From positions 62,001 through 126,000 of the forward strand of contig CAOJBY010000007.1 of the NCBI GenBank assembly GCA_948330435.1: DNA of 64,000 nucleotides. The letters are read 5' to 3'. The position numbers and the translations under genes were made by a program. The stretch is from an uncultured Lachnoclostridium sp. (GTDB lineage Bacteria; Bacillota; Clostridia; Lachnospirales; Lachnospiraceae). Numbering within the stretch: the first letter of the stretch is position 1; the number at the start of each line of letters is the position of its first letter. Positions 40,733 to 48,818 of the stretch are shown here, piece after piece. A model generated the notes under the pieces. The model made no database searches and was not told the DNA's origin. It saw only the letters and a program-made list of their open reading frames with translations.

Positions 40733-42830
40733 TCTCCATTAGTAATTCCAGCAACTGATCTATGTGGAGAGGCTTGGCCATATGAGCGTTCATGCCGCTT
40801 TTTCTGGCCATTCGCCGATCCTCCTCAAAGGCGTTAGCAGACAGAGCGATAATGGGGATGTCATGAAGAAGGGAGTCGTTCAGGCTTCGGATTATCTGGG
40901 CAGTCTCATAGCCGTTCATGGCAGGCATCTGGATATCCATCAGAATTACGGCATAAGTGCCCGGTTCCTCCTGTAGAAGCCGTTCAAGAGCCATATGGCC
41001 GTCTGTAGCGGTGTCTACCAGAAATCCCTGCTCTTCAAGAAGTTCTGTCTCTAACTCCAGATTCAGTTCATTGTCATCAACCAGAAGAATTCTGCGGCCA
41101 TCTATACGCTTTATGAGTGCCGCTTTTGCTTCATCTGCAAGGAGACTTGTTGAATGTTGAATACGAAGATTGAGTCGAAAGGAAAAGAGGCTTCCTTTTT
41201 GGAGCGTACTATCCACGGCAATGGTTCCATCCATGAGTTCTACCAGCCTCCTAGCAATCGTCAGGCCAAGTCCGGTACCATGAATGCCACTGAAAGTTGT
41301 ATTTTTTACACGTTCAAAGGGGTCAAAAATATGTTCCAGATATTCTGGTGCGATACCAATGCCGTTGTCCTTTACGCAAAATTCATAAGAGGCATAATTA
41401 TTAGTGGGTGTTTTTTTCTCTGAGACAGAGATCTGTACTTGCCCATTATTTTCTGTATATTTCACGGCATTATTTCCAAGACAGGAGAGTACCTGCTTTA
41501 TTTTGTCAGGATCACTATATACACAGGGATGCTCAAGCCCGGAGAGATCTATAGAAAGAGAAATGTGCTTTCGTTCCGCCTGTGAAGACAGTATATGTAC
41601 AGATTCTGTTACCAAATCAGACAGGCAGCAGGGGATTTCCTCTGTCTGGATAGTTCCTGATTCGATTCTGGAGATTTCCAGAATATCATTGACAAGGGAC
41701 AGCAGATGCTCGCCAGAGGTTTGAATTTTACTTATGTATTCCATAAGCTTTTCCGGTTCGTGAAGGTGATTCTGAGCAAGAGTTGAGAAGCCAGTAATGG
41801 CATTTAAGGGGGTGCGCATATCATGGGACATATTTGCGAGAAAGGTGTTCTTGGCAATATTGGCCCGCTTTGCATGATTAAGGGCATCCTCTAAGAACTT
41901 TTTCTGCTCCATTTCATGCTGAATTTCCTCATCAACTCTACGGGAGCCTATAACAACCTGGGAAGGCGATTTCTGATTGTCCGCACCGGCAATGCGAAGC
42001 TGAAAATACTGAACTTCTTCCTGTACCACAATCCTGTAGTTTATATAATAGGTATTGAGAGAAGCAATATTTTTCCGGAGCTGGTGAGAGTCAAGAGCCA
42101 GCTTAACTAAGGCCTGATCCTCAGGATAAACCCAGGCTTTTACATAATCGGAGCAAAATTGACGGAAAGAAAGGGGCTGCGTTGAGGAATGAAACTGCTG
42201 CTCAATGCGGGAACTCAGCCGATAGGGAAAGAGCCTGTCTTCGTCCAGATCCACATAAATAATGGCCTCATAATCGCTGCTTAATCCCTCGATAATTGCC
42301 ATCCTTTGAAGCTGTTCCTCTATCTGCTGCTTACGTTTTTCTGTGGCATCCCCTAAAAATACATAGAAAATACCGCCGATAAAATCACTTTGGATAAAAT
42401 GACCATAATCTTCCACCCAGCGGATCTCACCGTTTTTTTGGATGATTCGATATTCTACATAATCCAGGTCATACTGGCTTTGACGAATCTGTTCCTGAAT
42501 ACTGGCTTCTACGGAATCCAAATCTTCCGGGTGTACCATGCCTTTGAACGTGTTGCCGGTTAATTCCCGGAACTCTTTTAAGGTGTTGCAGCCAAAAAGA
42601 CGGATTACAGCTTTATTGGCATAGAGGATTTCTTCATCGCCATCTGCATAGTAGATAAAGAAACCGCCGGGAATCTCATCCATGAATTTTTTAATCTCCA
42701 GGGCAGACTGGAAATCAGAAGTGTCAAAAAGGGGGGAGCGGACATCTTGTTGAAAACTGTGTTCCAGATTGTAAAGTGCGGAGAGGATGGATTCTATTGG
42801 GCCTTTTCCTGTAATCATTTGTCTGTTCAT
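40725..42830 (-). CDS. Soluble hybrid sensor histidine kinase (PAS-PAS-HK-REC)
   Basis: A 701-residue kinase with no membrane helix. PAS domain at about residues 45-165 (GGFFIYYADGDEEILYANKA, then WVEDYGHFI), a second PAS-like region at about 180-310, HisKA with His336 in ANMSHDMRTPLN, HATPase (NAVKYTEN, DNGIGIAPEYL, GTGLGLTIARRL), then a C-terminal receiver with Asp632 (LMDIQMPAMNG). GGGGGAA precedes the ATG, and a minus-strand TATAAT lies at 42864-42869. It lacks an output domain, so a phosphotransfer partner must be elsewhere. It is convergent with the sugar-sensing genes by 8 bases of overlap and may or may not be linked to them. Confidence 0.93.
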   Translation of the reverse strand: MNRQMITGKGPIESILSALYNLEHSFQQDVRSPLFDTSDFQSALEIKKFMDEIPGGFFIYYADGDEEILYANKAVIRLFGCNTLKEFRELTGNTFKGMVHPEDLDSVEASIQEQIRQSQYDLDYVEYRIIQKNGEIRWVEDYGHFIQSDFIGGIFYVFLGDATEKRKQQIEEQLQRMAIIEGLSSDYEAIIYVDLDEDRLFPYRLSSRIEQQFHSSTQPLSFRQFCSDYVKAWVYPEDQALVKLALDSHQLRKNIASLNTYYINYRIVVQEEVQYFQLRIAGADNQKSPSQVVIGSRRVDEEIQHEMEQKKFLEDALNHAKRANIAKNTFLANMSHDMRTPLNAITGFSTLAQNHLHEPEKLMEYISKIQTSGEHLLSLVNDILEISRIESGTIQTEEIPCCLSDLVTESVHILSSQAERKHISLSIDLSGLEHPCVYSDPDKIKQVLSCLGNNAVKYTENNGQVQISVSEKKTPTNNYASYEFCVKDNGIGIAPEYLEHIFDPFERVKNTTFSGIHGTGLGLTIARRLVELMDGTIAVDSTLQKGSLFSFRLNLRIQHSTSLLADEAKAALIKRIDGRRILLVDDNELNLELETELLEEQGFLVDTATDGHMALERLLQEEPGTYAVILMDIQMPAMNGYETAQIIRSLNDSLLHDIPIIALSANAFEEDRRMARKSGMNAHMAKPLHIDQLLELLMEII

Positions 42831-42911
42831 GTAGTCTTCCCCCTAGAAGTATTTTGTCAATCTATTATAGCACCTTTTTATAAAATAGGGAAATGATTAT
42901 TTTCCTTTTGC

Positions 42912-42940
42912 TTGATCTTGCTTTCGGTTCTCAATATAAT
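42912..42940 (+). promoter_or_regulatory. Promoter of the corrinoid-protein gene
   Basis: TTGATC, 17-bp spacer, perfect TATAAT, 65 bases before the ATG. Confidence 0.75.
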
Positions 42941-43005
42941 ACCCTATAGAACCACAGAGAACTTCACGATATTTGCAGAGAGAAAAAGAGAGAAAGGCGG
43001 CAGTG

Positions 43006-43650
43006 ATGACAAGAATAGAAGAACTGGCATTGGCAATTGAAGAGGGGAAGCTTAAACCGGTAGTACTTTTGATCAAGGAGGCTCTGCAAGAAGGAGAAGC
43101 TCCTGATAAGATACTGAATGAAGGCATGATTGATGCATTGGGAAATGTGGGGGAAAAGTATCGGAGAGGTGATATTTTCGTGCCGGAGATGTTGCTTTCC
43201 GCACGGGCCGTGAAAAAAGGAGTGGAGGTATTAAAGCCTTATCTGATATCGGAACAGACGAAGACACTGGGAACAGTGATCATTGGCACGGTGGCGGGAG
43301 ATCTTCATGACATTGGAAAAAACCTGGTGAGTATGATGCTGGAGAATGCAGGTTTCCAGGTGGTTGATCTGGGAATTGATGTGTCTACCCGGAAGTTTAT
43401 TGATTCCATCATGAAGCATCCGGATGCGTCGCTGGTAGCCATGTCGGCTTTACTGACTACAACATTGTCAGCCATGCGGGAGACTGTCCATGCTCTCAAT
43501 GGGCAGAATTTTCGGGAACGGATTCATATTATGGTAGGGGGAGCACCTGTGACAGAGGATTTTGCAAAGGAAATAGGTGCGGACGGCTATAGTCAGAATG
43601 CGGCAGAGGCAGTAGTGCTTGCGAAAAGACTTTTGGGAGAAAGGCACTAA
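43006..43650 (+). CDS. Corrinoid (B12-binding) methyl-carrier protein
   Basis: A 214-residue protein of the MtbC/MttC/MetH-cap-and-B12 type. The helical cap domain is residues 1-88 (including GEKYRRGDIFVPEMLLSAR). The Rossmann B12 domain has the lower-ligand motif GDLHDIGKN, with its His binding cobalt, and later MSALLTTTLSAMRE and VGGAPVTEDFAKEIGADGYS. It carries a methyl group between a substrate methyltransferase and a second methyltransferase. The start at 43006 follows AGAAAGG; the longer frame from 42973 is unlikely. No methyltransferase or activase gene is next to it, which is unusual. Confidence 0.93.
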   Translation: MTRIEELALAIEEGKLKPVVLLIKEALQEGEAPDKILNEGMIDALGNVGEKYRRGDIFVPEMLLSARAVKKGVEVLKPYLISEQTKTLGTVIIGTVAGDLHDIGKNLVSMMLENAGFQVVDLGIDVSTRKFIDSIMKHPDASLVAMSALLTTTLSAMRETVHALNGQNFRERIHIMVGGAPVTEDFAKEIGADGYSQNAAEAVVLAKRLLGERH

Positions 43651-43664
43651 GGGAAAGGGAGCAT

Positions 43665-44252
43665 ATGAAATTTATACAGGATATTACGGATTTTATTTTT
43701 GTGGAGGATGAGCCTCAAAAAGCGGATATTATTTTTATTCCGGGAGGCAATCAGGGAGCGATTGCCGTAAAGGCGGCCAAACTTTATCGGGAAGGATATG
43801 CTTCCTGGATTCTGCCATCCGGACAGTACAGCAAACTGGTGGGGCATTGTACGATTCCCGGATATGAGACGGAGTGGGAATTTCTTCGGGATATACTGAT
43901 CGGGGAGGGGGTTCCAAAAGAGGTAATTCTAAAAGAGCAGAAAGCGACCTTTACTTATGAAAATGCGATCTTTTCCAGGCAGGTGACAGATGCCTTGGGG
44001 CTTACCGTGGAGAGGGCTATTCTTTGTCCTCAGGCATGCCATGCCAGACGTGCTCTTCTGTACTATGAGATACTGTATCCGGATACGGAATTTGTTGTGT
44101 GTCCTGCAGTAACCAGAGGCATTAGCCGGTATGACTGGTTTCTGGAGGATGAGAAGATTGATGTTGTCCTGGGAGAGATGGAACGGTGCGGAAGTCAGTT
44201 TCATGAGATCTTGAGGGAGTATGGGAAAAGGGACAGGACTGTCATAAAATAG
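43665..44252 (+). CDS. YdcF/DUF218 family protein
   Basis: A 195-residue soluble DUF218 protein (ElyC/SanA/YdcF type). Characteristic pieces: ADIIFIPGG near the start, LYREGYASWILPSG, the acidic/aromatic TFTYENAIFSRQ and CPQACHARRALLYYE. E. coli YdcF binds S-adenosylmethionine, so a link to the upstream corrinoid protein (14-base gap, AAGGGAG site) is conceivable but unproven. No membrane segment, unlike SanA. Confidence 0.85.
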   Translation: MKFIQDITDFIFVEDEPQKADIIFIPGGNQGAIAVKAAKLYREGYASWILPSGQYSKLVGHCTIPGYETEWEFLRDILIGEGVPKEVILKEQKATFTYENAIFSRQVTDALGLTVERAILCPQACHARRALLYYEILYPDTEFVVCPAVTRGISRYDWFLEDEKIDVVLGEMERCGSQFHEILREYGKRDRTVIK

Positions 44253-44293
44253 GACAGCCCTGGTAAGTCCAATATTATATGTTGTGCCTGGTG

Positions 44294-45166
44294 CTAATCT
44301 ACGGTTACATCCAGCTTTTGGGATGGCATAGATATGCTTGGATCTGCAGAGGTTTGGGCTTCTTTGTAGGCAGCCTGGGCTTTAGCCCGCTTTACTTTTA
44401 AGGCCTCTGGTGTGGACTCGGCTTCTTCTCGGGTCATTTCCCGGTGGTTCAGTGCAGCCTTTGCCTTTTCGCTTTCCACTGCGGTTTCTTCTGGAATTTC
44501 TTTTGCAGTATTTTCGGGGGCGGACACATCTTCGGGATCTTTATTCTTGTCGGTCTTTGTCGGATCCTCCATACCCAGTTCGGCTTTTTTTGCCTCTTCC
44601 AGATCTTTTTCAGCTTTTTGCTTTTCTGCTTCTGTGGGAAGCTTGGCATATTTGCCGCTTTCTACAAATTCCTGCGTGCTTTCTTCAAGAGCTTTGTTTT
44701 TGCGGTGTTCATTCCAGATTAATTCCAGCTTTTTGCTTTCAGGAATATTGGGATTGTTTTTAATCTCGTTTACCATGTTCAGTGAGGTGGCGGCATGAGC
44801 CATTTTTACACGCTGTACTTCTTCTTTCGTCTTACAGCGTTTTAATTCCTGCTCATAGTGCTTTTGCTCCATCTCCGTGGCCTTTACTCGCTGGTAGGCC
44901 TGGGGGTCGTGATCCCTTAAGTATGCCAGTTCCTCTGCAGTTAACTTCTGGCCGCTGTTCAACTTGAGTTCAATCTGTGCGGTCATTTTGGTTGTTCCGT
45001 CCTTATTGGCTTTTCGTATTTCTTCAGCTTGCTGTTTTACAGAGTCAGCTATTGTAGTAGTTCCATCGGCAGTAAAGTCACCAGATGCCTTTTTCTTCTG
45101 CCATTTCATCTGCATTTCCATATTTTTTGTATAGGAATTCAGTGATTGAACAGTAAAGAAATTCAT
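44294..45166 (-). CDS. Charged coiled-coil protein of unknown function
   Basis: Not recognised beyond being a Lachnospiraceae-style hypothetical. 290 residues, very rich in Lys, Glu and Ala, no Cys. N-terminal NFFTVQSLNSYTKNMEMQMK, then a helical middle (QIELKLNSGQKLTAEELAYLRDHD ... in part, HDPQAYQRVKATEMEQKHYEQ) and an acidic/Pro/Thr tail with ETAVESEKAKAALNHREMTR. No signal peptide or membrane helix. A GGGGGG ribosome binding site lies 7 nt before the ATG. The middle motif (L-T-x-E-E-L-x-Y-L-R) suggests an export substrate or scaffold, but this is a guess. Confidence 0.75.
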   Translation of the reverse strand: MNFFTVQSLNSYTKNMEMQMKWQKKKASGDFTADGTTTIADSVKQQAEEIRKANKDGTTKMTAQIELKLNSGQKLTAEELAYLRDHDPQAYQRVKATEMEQKHYEQELKRCKTKEEVQRVKMAHAATSLNMVNEIKNNPNIPESKKLELIWNEHRKNKALEESTQEFVESGKYAKLPTEAEKQKAEKDLEEAKKAELGMEDPTKTDKNKDPEDVSAPENTAKEIPEETAVESEKAKAALNHREMTREEAESTPEALKVKRAKAQAAYKEAQTSADPSISMPSQKLDVTVD

Positions 45167-45262
45167 GAATATCCCCCCCTATCTATATTCTACAGGTACA
45201 TGATAATCCGAATTGTTGACATATGTTTCTATATTAAGATTATCGGCAGGGGGCCGAAAAAG

Positions 45263-45742
45263 TTAATCTGGATAAACAAGGCGGTCTTTTTTGATTCCGT
45301 AGAGTACTTCATCAAGGTATCGTCCGGCCAGCCAGTTTGCCATGGGAAGGTTCATATCCAGATAATTTCCGCAGTCTTTTGCACAGGCACCAGGCACCTC
45401 TCCCGAAAAGTCCCGAATAAACTCCCACATTTCTACCATTAAGGGAATAATATCTTTGGACTCATAGTCTCCTGTTAGGAGCAGATAGAAACCGGTGCGG
45501 CAACCCATGGGGCCGAAATAGATGGTTTGGGGTCCGAATTCTTTGTGATTCCGCAGGAATGTGGCACCCAGATGTTCAATCGTGTGGATTTCGGCTGTAT
45601 TCATTACCGGTTCTTCGTTTGGATTGGTCAGCCGCAGGTCAAAAGTAGTAATTACAGCGTTCCCGGCGGGGTCTTTCCTGGATACGTAAACACCTGGTTT
45701 TAATTTGTTGTGGTCGATGGTAAAGCTTGTGATCTTTTCCAT
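45263..45742 (-). CDS. luxS: S-ribosylhomocysteine lyase (autoinducer-2 synthase)
   Basis: A 159-residue iron/zinc enzyme of the activated methyl cycle that cuts S-ribosylhomocysteine to homocysteine and DPD, the precursor of AI-2. Metal ligands His53 and His57 in HTIEH and Cys124 in AKDCGN; the catalytic Cys is in GPMGCRTG (Cys81). Full length. Strong GAAAGGATG site upstream. It is divergent from the mgtE leader. Confidence 0.98.
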   Translation of the reverse strand: MEKITSFTIDHNKLKPGVYVSRKDPAGNAVITTFDLRLTNPNEEPVMNTAEIHTIEHLGATFLRNHKEFGPQTIYFGPMGCRTGFYLLLTGDYESKDIIPLMVEMWEFIRDFSGEVPGACAKDCGNYLDMNLPMANWLAGRYLDEVLYGIKKDRLVYPD

Positions 45743-45881
45743 AAATTATTCATCCTTTCTTAGGCCTGCTGGAAAGTAAGGCAACGGACTTTTCCGGCAG
45801 CTCCATCCTTTGCTCTTTATAATTAAAAAGTTTACCATATTTATCAGGAAACAGAAAGTAAAAAATGAACCTATCCGGTGG

Positions 45882-45911
45882 TTGACGATGACTATCAAAA
45901 AGTGCTATGAT
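45882..45911 (+). promoter_or_regulatory. Promoter of the mgtE leader
   Basis: TTGACG, 18-bp spacer, TATGAT. Predicted start near 45918, about 305 nt before the mgtE ATG. Confidence 0.75.
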
Positions 45912-45917
45912 GGTTGT

Positions 45918-46222
45918 GCAGGTTTAAAAAACCAAATCTATGCAGAAGAAGGATGTGAAGAGTCCGTGGACGGGCGAAGTCGAAGGCGTAACTTAAGACA
46001 GAACAGAATATGGATGGATATGGGCTTTTCATGTTATTCTATGCTTTCCGGGGTATCAGTCATCCTGGAAGCGTTCCTTACCTGGCATTAGCAGTCCGGT
46101 AAGGAAATGCATATATGTAATAGGGAAGAGCAGACGGGCATTCACGGATTCTGGCCGTATTTGTGAGGGCGGGATTGTGAATGGCTTTGCCATGTCCATC
46201 GACGGGAATGGAGGAGATTGAC
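45918..46222 (+). promoter_or_regulatory. Long structured 5' leader of mgtE (candidate cis-regulatory RNA)
   Basis: About 305 nt with no convincing gene. Hairpins seen by eye: GGTTT/AAACC at 45921-45933; GCTT-CC/GG-AAGC at 46043-46072; a perfect 9-bp stem TTCCTTACC/GGTAAGGAA at 46074-46106; CATTCAC/GTGAATG at 46139-46183; and ATGGC-TTT-GCCAT at 46181-46193, which excludes the previous one. The classical M-box core (the TTAGGTGAGGCTCC region) was not found. No T-run terminator was seen, so control of translation or RNA decay is more likely than termination. Confidence 0.6.
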
Positions 46223-47575
46223 ATGGCAATGGGAAATTTTGACTGGGAGCTTTTAACGGAGCTTTTGGAGAACCGGCAGTTCCGCAAGCTTCGTGAGACG
46301 ATGGCCGAGATGAACGAGGTGGATATTGCGGAGTTCATTGAGGAGCAGGGACTGGAAAAGAAGGTTCTGGTGTACCGGATGCTGCCGAAGGAACTGGCGG
46401 CGGATGTGTTTTCCTTTCTGGAGGTTGAGGACCAGGAACATATTATCAACAGTATTACGGACTATGAGCTGGGAAAGATCATTGAGGACCTTTATGTAGA
46501 CGACGCAGTAGATATGCTTGAGGAGCTACCGGCTATTGTGGTAAAACGTGTGCTTAAGAATGCGGCACCGGACACCCGTGCTCTCATTAACCAGTTTTTG
46601 CAGTATCCGGAGAACAGTGCAGGAAGCATTATGACGGCGGAGTACATCGGACTTAAGCGGAATATGACCGTGGAGCAGGCCTTTGCCTATATTCGGGAAA
46701 ACGGTGTGGATAAGGAGACCATTTACACCTGCTTTGTGACGGACAGCAAGCGTCAGCTTCAGGGTGTTGTGACGGTAAAGGATCTGCTGATGAATCCGTA
46801 TCACACCATTATCAAAGACATTATGGATGAGAATATTATCTATGCGGTGACTACGGAGGATCAGGAGGAGGTTGTGGAAACTTTCAACAAGTACGATCTG
46901 CTCTGTCTGCCTGTGGTGGATCATGAGGACCGTCTGGTGGGAATCGTCACCGTAGACGATGTGGTAGAGGTTATGGAGCAGGAGGCTACGGAGGACTTTG
47001 AGAAGATGGCGGCTATGCTGCCTTCGGAGAAGCCCTATCTGAAAACCGGTGTGTTGGAGTTGGCCAAGAACCGTATTCCTTGGCTTTTGCTTTTGATGTT
47101 TACCTCTCTTTTGACAGGAGCCATTCTTGTGACCTATGAAAATGCCCTTCAGGTGGTGCCATTGCTGATCAGCTTTATCCCGATGCTGATGGATACCAGT
47201 GGAAACTGCGGCAACCAGAGCAGCACCATGGTGATTCGTGGTATGGCTGTAGGGGACATTGAGCTTCGGGATGTGATAAAGGTAGCCTGGAAAGAGCTAC
47301 GTGTGGGCTTTCTGTGCGGCCTTGTACTGGCGGCGGCTAATTTTGTGCGGCTGCTTTTGCAGTATCCGGATCAGCCTCTGGTGAACCTGGTGGTAGTGCT
47401 GTCCCTGGTGCTTACGGTGATTCTGGCTAAGACCATTGGCTGTACGTTGCCGATGCTGGCGAAGCGGATGAACCTGGACCCGGCTATTATGGCGGCTCCG
47501 TTGATTACGACCATTGTAGATGCCTGTAGTCTGATGATTTATTTCAGGCTTGCATGTGTTTTGTTAAAAATTTAA
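46223..47575 (+). CDS. mgtE: Magnesium transporter MgtE
   Basis: A 450-residue Mg2+ channel/transporter. N-terminal helical MgtE_N domain (about 1-125), two CBS domains (about 130-255), a plug helix, then five membrane helices (about 278-450) with the pore signature FIPMLMDTSGNCGNQSSTMV and MAAPLITTIVDACSLM. The CBS/N domains close the pore at high Mg2+. The frame can be extended to 46181, but GAGGAG lies 6 nt before the ATG at 46223 and the size then fits the family. A long structured leader precedes it. Confidence 0.96.
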   Translation: MAMGNFDWELLTELLENRQFRKLRETMAEMNEVDIAEFIEEQGLEKKVLVYRMLPKELAADVFSFLEVEDQEHIINSITDYELGKIIEDLYVDDAVDMLEELPAIVVKRVLKNAAPDTRALINQFLQYPENSAGSIMTAEYIGLKRNMTVEQAFAYIRENGVDKETIYTCFVTDSKRQLQGVVTVKDLLMNPYHTIIKDIMDENIIYAVTTEDQEEVVETFNKYDLLCLPVVDHEDRLVGIVTVDDVVEVMEQEATEDFEKMAAMLPSEKPYLKTGVLELAKNRIPWLLLLMFTSLLTGAILVTYENALQVVPLLISFIPMLMDTSGNCGNQSSTMVIRGMAVGDIELRDVIKVAWKELRVGFLCGLVLAAANFVRLLLQYPDQPLVNLVVVLSLVLTVILAKTIGCTLPMLAKRMNLDPAIMAAPLITTIVDACSLMIYFRLACVLLKI

Positions 47576-47579
47576 AAGT

Positions 47580-47597
47580 CCCCTTGTACACCGAGGG
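47580..47597 (+). repeat. Copy 3 of a repeated leader motif
   Basis: CCCCTTGTACACCGAGGG in the gap between mgtE and trpS, 33 bases before the trpS ATG and in its direction. Nearly identical to the copies at 7089 and 13183. Confidence 0.65.
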
Positions 47598-47630
47598 TAG
47601 TATTACGGTACTAAAATAGGAGGTTCATAT

Positions 47631-48635
47631 ATGTTAGGAGACAAAAAAGTCCTGTACAGTGGAATGCAGGCGACAGGCAATCTGACTTTGGGAAATTATC
47701 TGGGGGCCTTGAAGAACTGGCTGACTTTAAGCGATGAATATGAATGCTTTTACGGCGTGGTGGATCTGCATTCCATCACCATTCGCCAGGACCCGGCAGA
47801 ACTTCGTAAGAGGGCCAGAGCACTTCTGACCCTGTATATTGCGGCCGGACTGGACCCGGAGAAAAATTGTATTTACTATCAGTCCCATGTATCGGGACAC
47901 GCAGAGCTGGCATGGATTCTCAACTGCTTTACCTATATGGGAGAGCTGAACCGGATGACTCAGTTTAAGGATAAGGCAGCGAAGCATGCGGACAACATCA
48001 ATGCGGGACTATTTACCTATCCGATACTGATGGCGGCGGATATCCTGCTGTACCAGGCGGATGTGGTGCCGGTGGGCGTGGATCAGATGCAGCATTTGGA
48101 GATTACCAGAGATATTGCACAGCGGTTTAACGGCATTTACGGAGATGTGTTTACCGTTCCGGAGGCTTACTTTGGCAAGGTAGGAGCGAAGATCATGAGC
48201 CTTCAGGACCCAACTAAGAAGATGTCCAAATCCGATGAGAATCCCAATGCCAGCATTTATTTGATGGATGACCCAGATACCATTATGCGTAAGTTCAAGC
48301 GTGCGGTGACAGACTCTGAGGGCCAGATTCTTTACCGTGATGAACAGCCGGGAATTAAGAACCTGATTGATATTTACTGTGCTTGTACCGGAAAGACACC
48401 CGACGAGACAGTACGGGAGTTTGACGGCAAGGGCTACGGAGAGTTTAAGCCTGCGGTGGGCGAGGTTGTAGTGGCGGTGCTCAAGCCTCTGCAGGAGCGT
48501 GTTGCAGAGCTTAATAAGGATAAGGCGTATATTGATTCCGTTATTAAAAAGAATGGAGAGAAGGCACAGTATTTTGCCAATAAGACCTTGCGGAAGGTAC
48601 AGAAGAAGGTGGGCTTTCCGGAACGGGTACGATAA
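47631..48635 (+). CDS. trpS: Tryptophan--tRNA ligase
   Basis: A 334-residue class I synthetase. SGMQATGNLTLGNYLGAL holds the HIGH-equivalent (TLGN), and KMSKSDEN at residues 197-201 onward is the KMSKS loop. VGVDQMQHLEITRDIAQRFN is typical. Normal length. TAGGAGG precedes the ATG. The leader is only 55 nt, too short for a T-box. It ends in a strong terminator. Confidence 0.97.
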   Translation: MLGDKKVLYSGMQATGNLTLGNYLGALKNWLTLSDEYECFYGVVDLHSITIRQDPAELRKRARALLTLYIAAGLDPEKNCIYYQSHVSGHAELAWILNCFTYMGELNRMTQFKDKAAKHADNINAGLFTYPILMAADILLYQADVVPVGVDQMQHLEITRDIAQRFNGIYGDVFTVPEAYFGKVGAKIMSLQDPTKKMSKSDENPNASIYLMDDPDTIMRKFKRAVTDSEGQILYRDEQPGIKNLIDIYCACTGKTPDETVREFDGKGYGEFKPAVGEVVVAVLKPLQERVAELNKDKAYIDSVIKKNGEKAQYFANKTLRKVQKKVGFPERVR

Positions 48636-48661
48636 GGAGATAGAATAATATATAATTATGT

Positions 48662-48695
48662 AAAGGGAATGCTGTAAAAGCATTCCCTTTTGTAT
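48662..48695 (+). terminator. Rho-independent terminator of trpS
   Basis: AAAGGGAATGCT / AGCATTCCCTTT, perfect 12-bp stem with GTAAA loop and TTTTGT tail. Confidence 0.93.
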
Positions 48696-48752
48696 ATATA
48701 GCTTAAAATAGTATATAAATAAGGATGATGATTATGAAAAAAGACATAAAAA

Positions 48753-48768
48753 TAAGACATTTGTCCTA
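48753..48768 (+). promoter_or_regulatory. Palindrome at -41.5, candidate Crp/Fnr-type site
   Basis: TAAGACATTTGTCCTA, an inverted repeat TAnGACA-n2-TGTCnTA. A perfect TATAAT follows at 48790-48795 without a good -35. If transcription starts near 48802 the dyad is centred at -41.5, the class II activator position. Confidence 0.55.
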
Positions 48769-48818
48769 TTTTAAATCAACAGGGATGATTATAATAAATC
48801 TATACAGGAGGATGTTTT

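Noticed and set aside
44232..44268. Terminator after the DUF218 gene
   Set aside because: AGGACTGTC...GGACAGCCCT has a mismatch and no T-run on either strand.
45810..46091. A 93-codon frame in the gap before mgtE
   Set aside because: It runs through the promoter and structured leader, has no ribosome binding site and no protein-like pattern.
45918..46222. Known M-box (ykoK) riboswitch
   Set aside because: The conserved core could not be found by eye. A covariance-model search would decide, so it is left as an unnamed leader.
47576..47630. T-box leader for trpS
   Set aside because: Only 55 nt separate mgtE and trpS; no T-box core sequence or terminator/antiterminator pair. The gap holds the repeated 18-bp motif instead.
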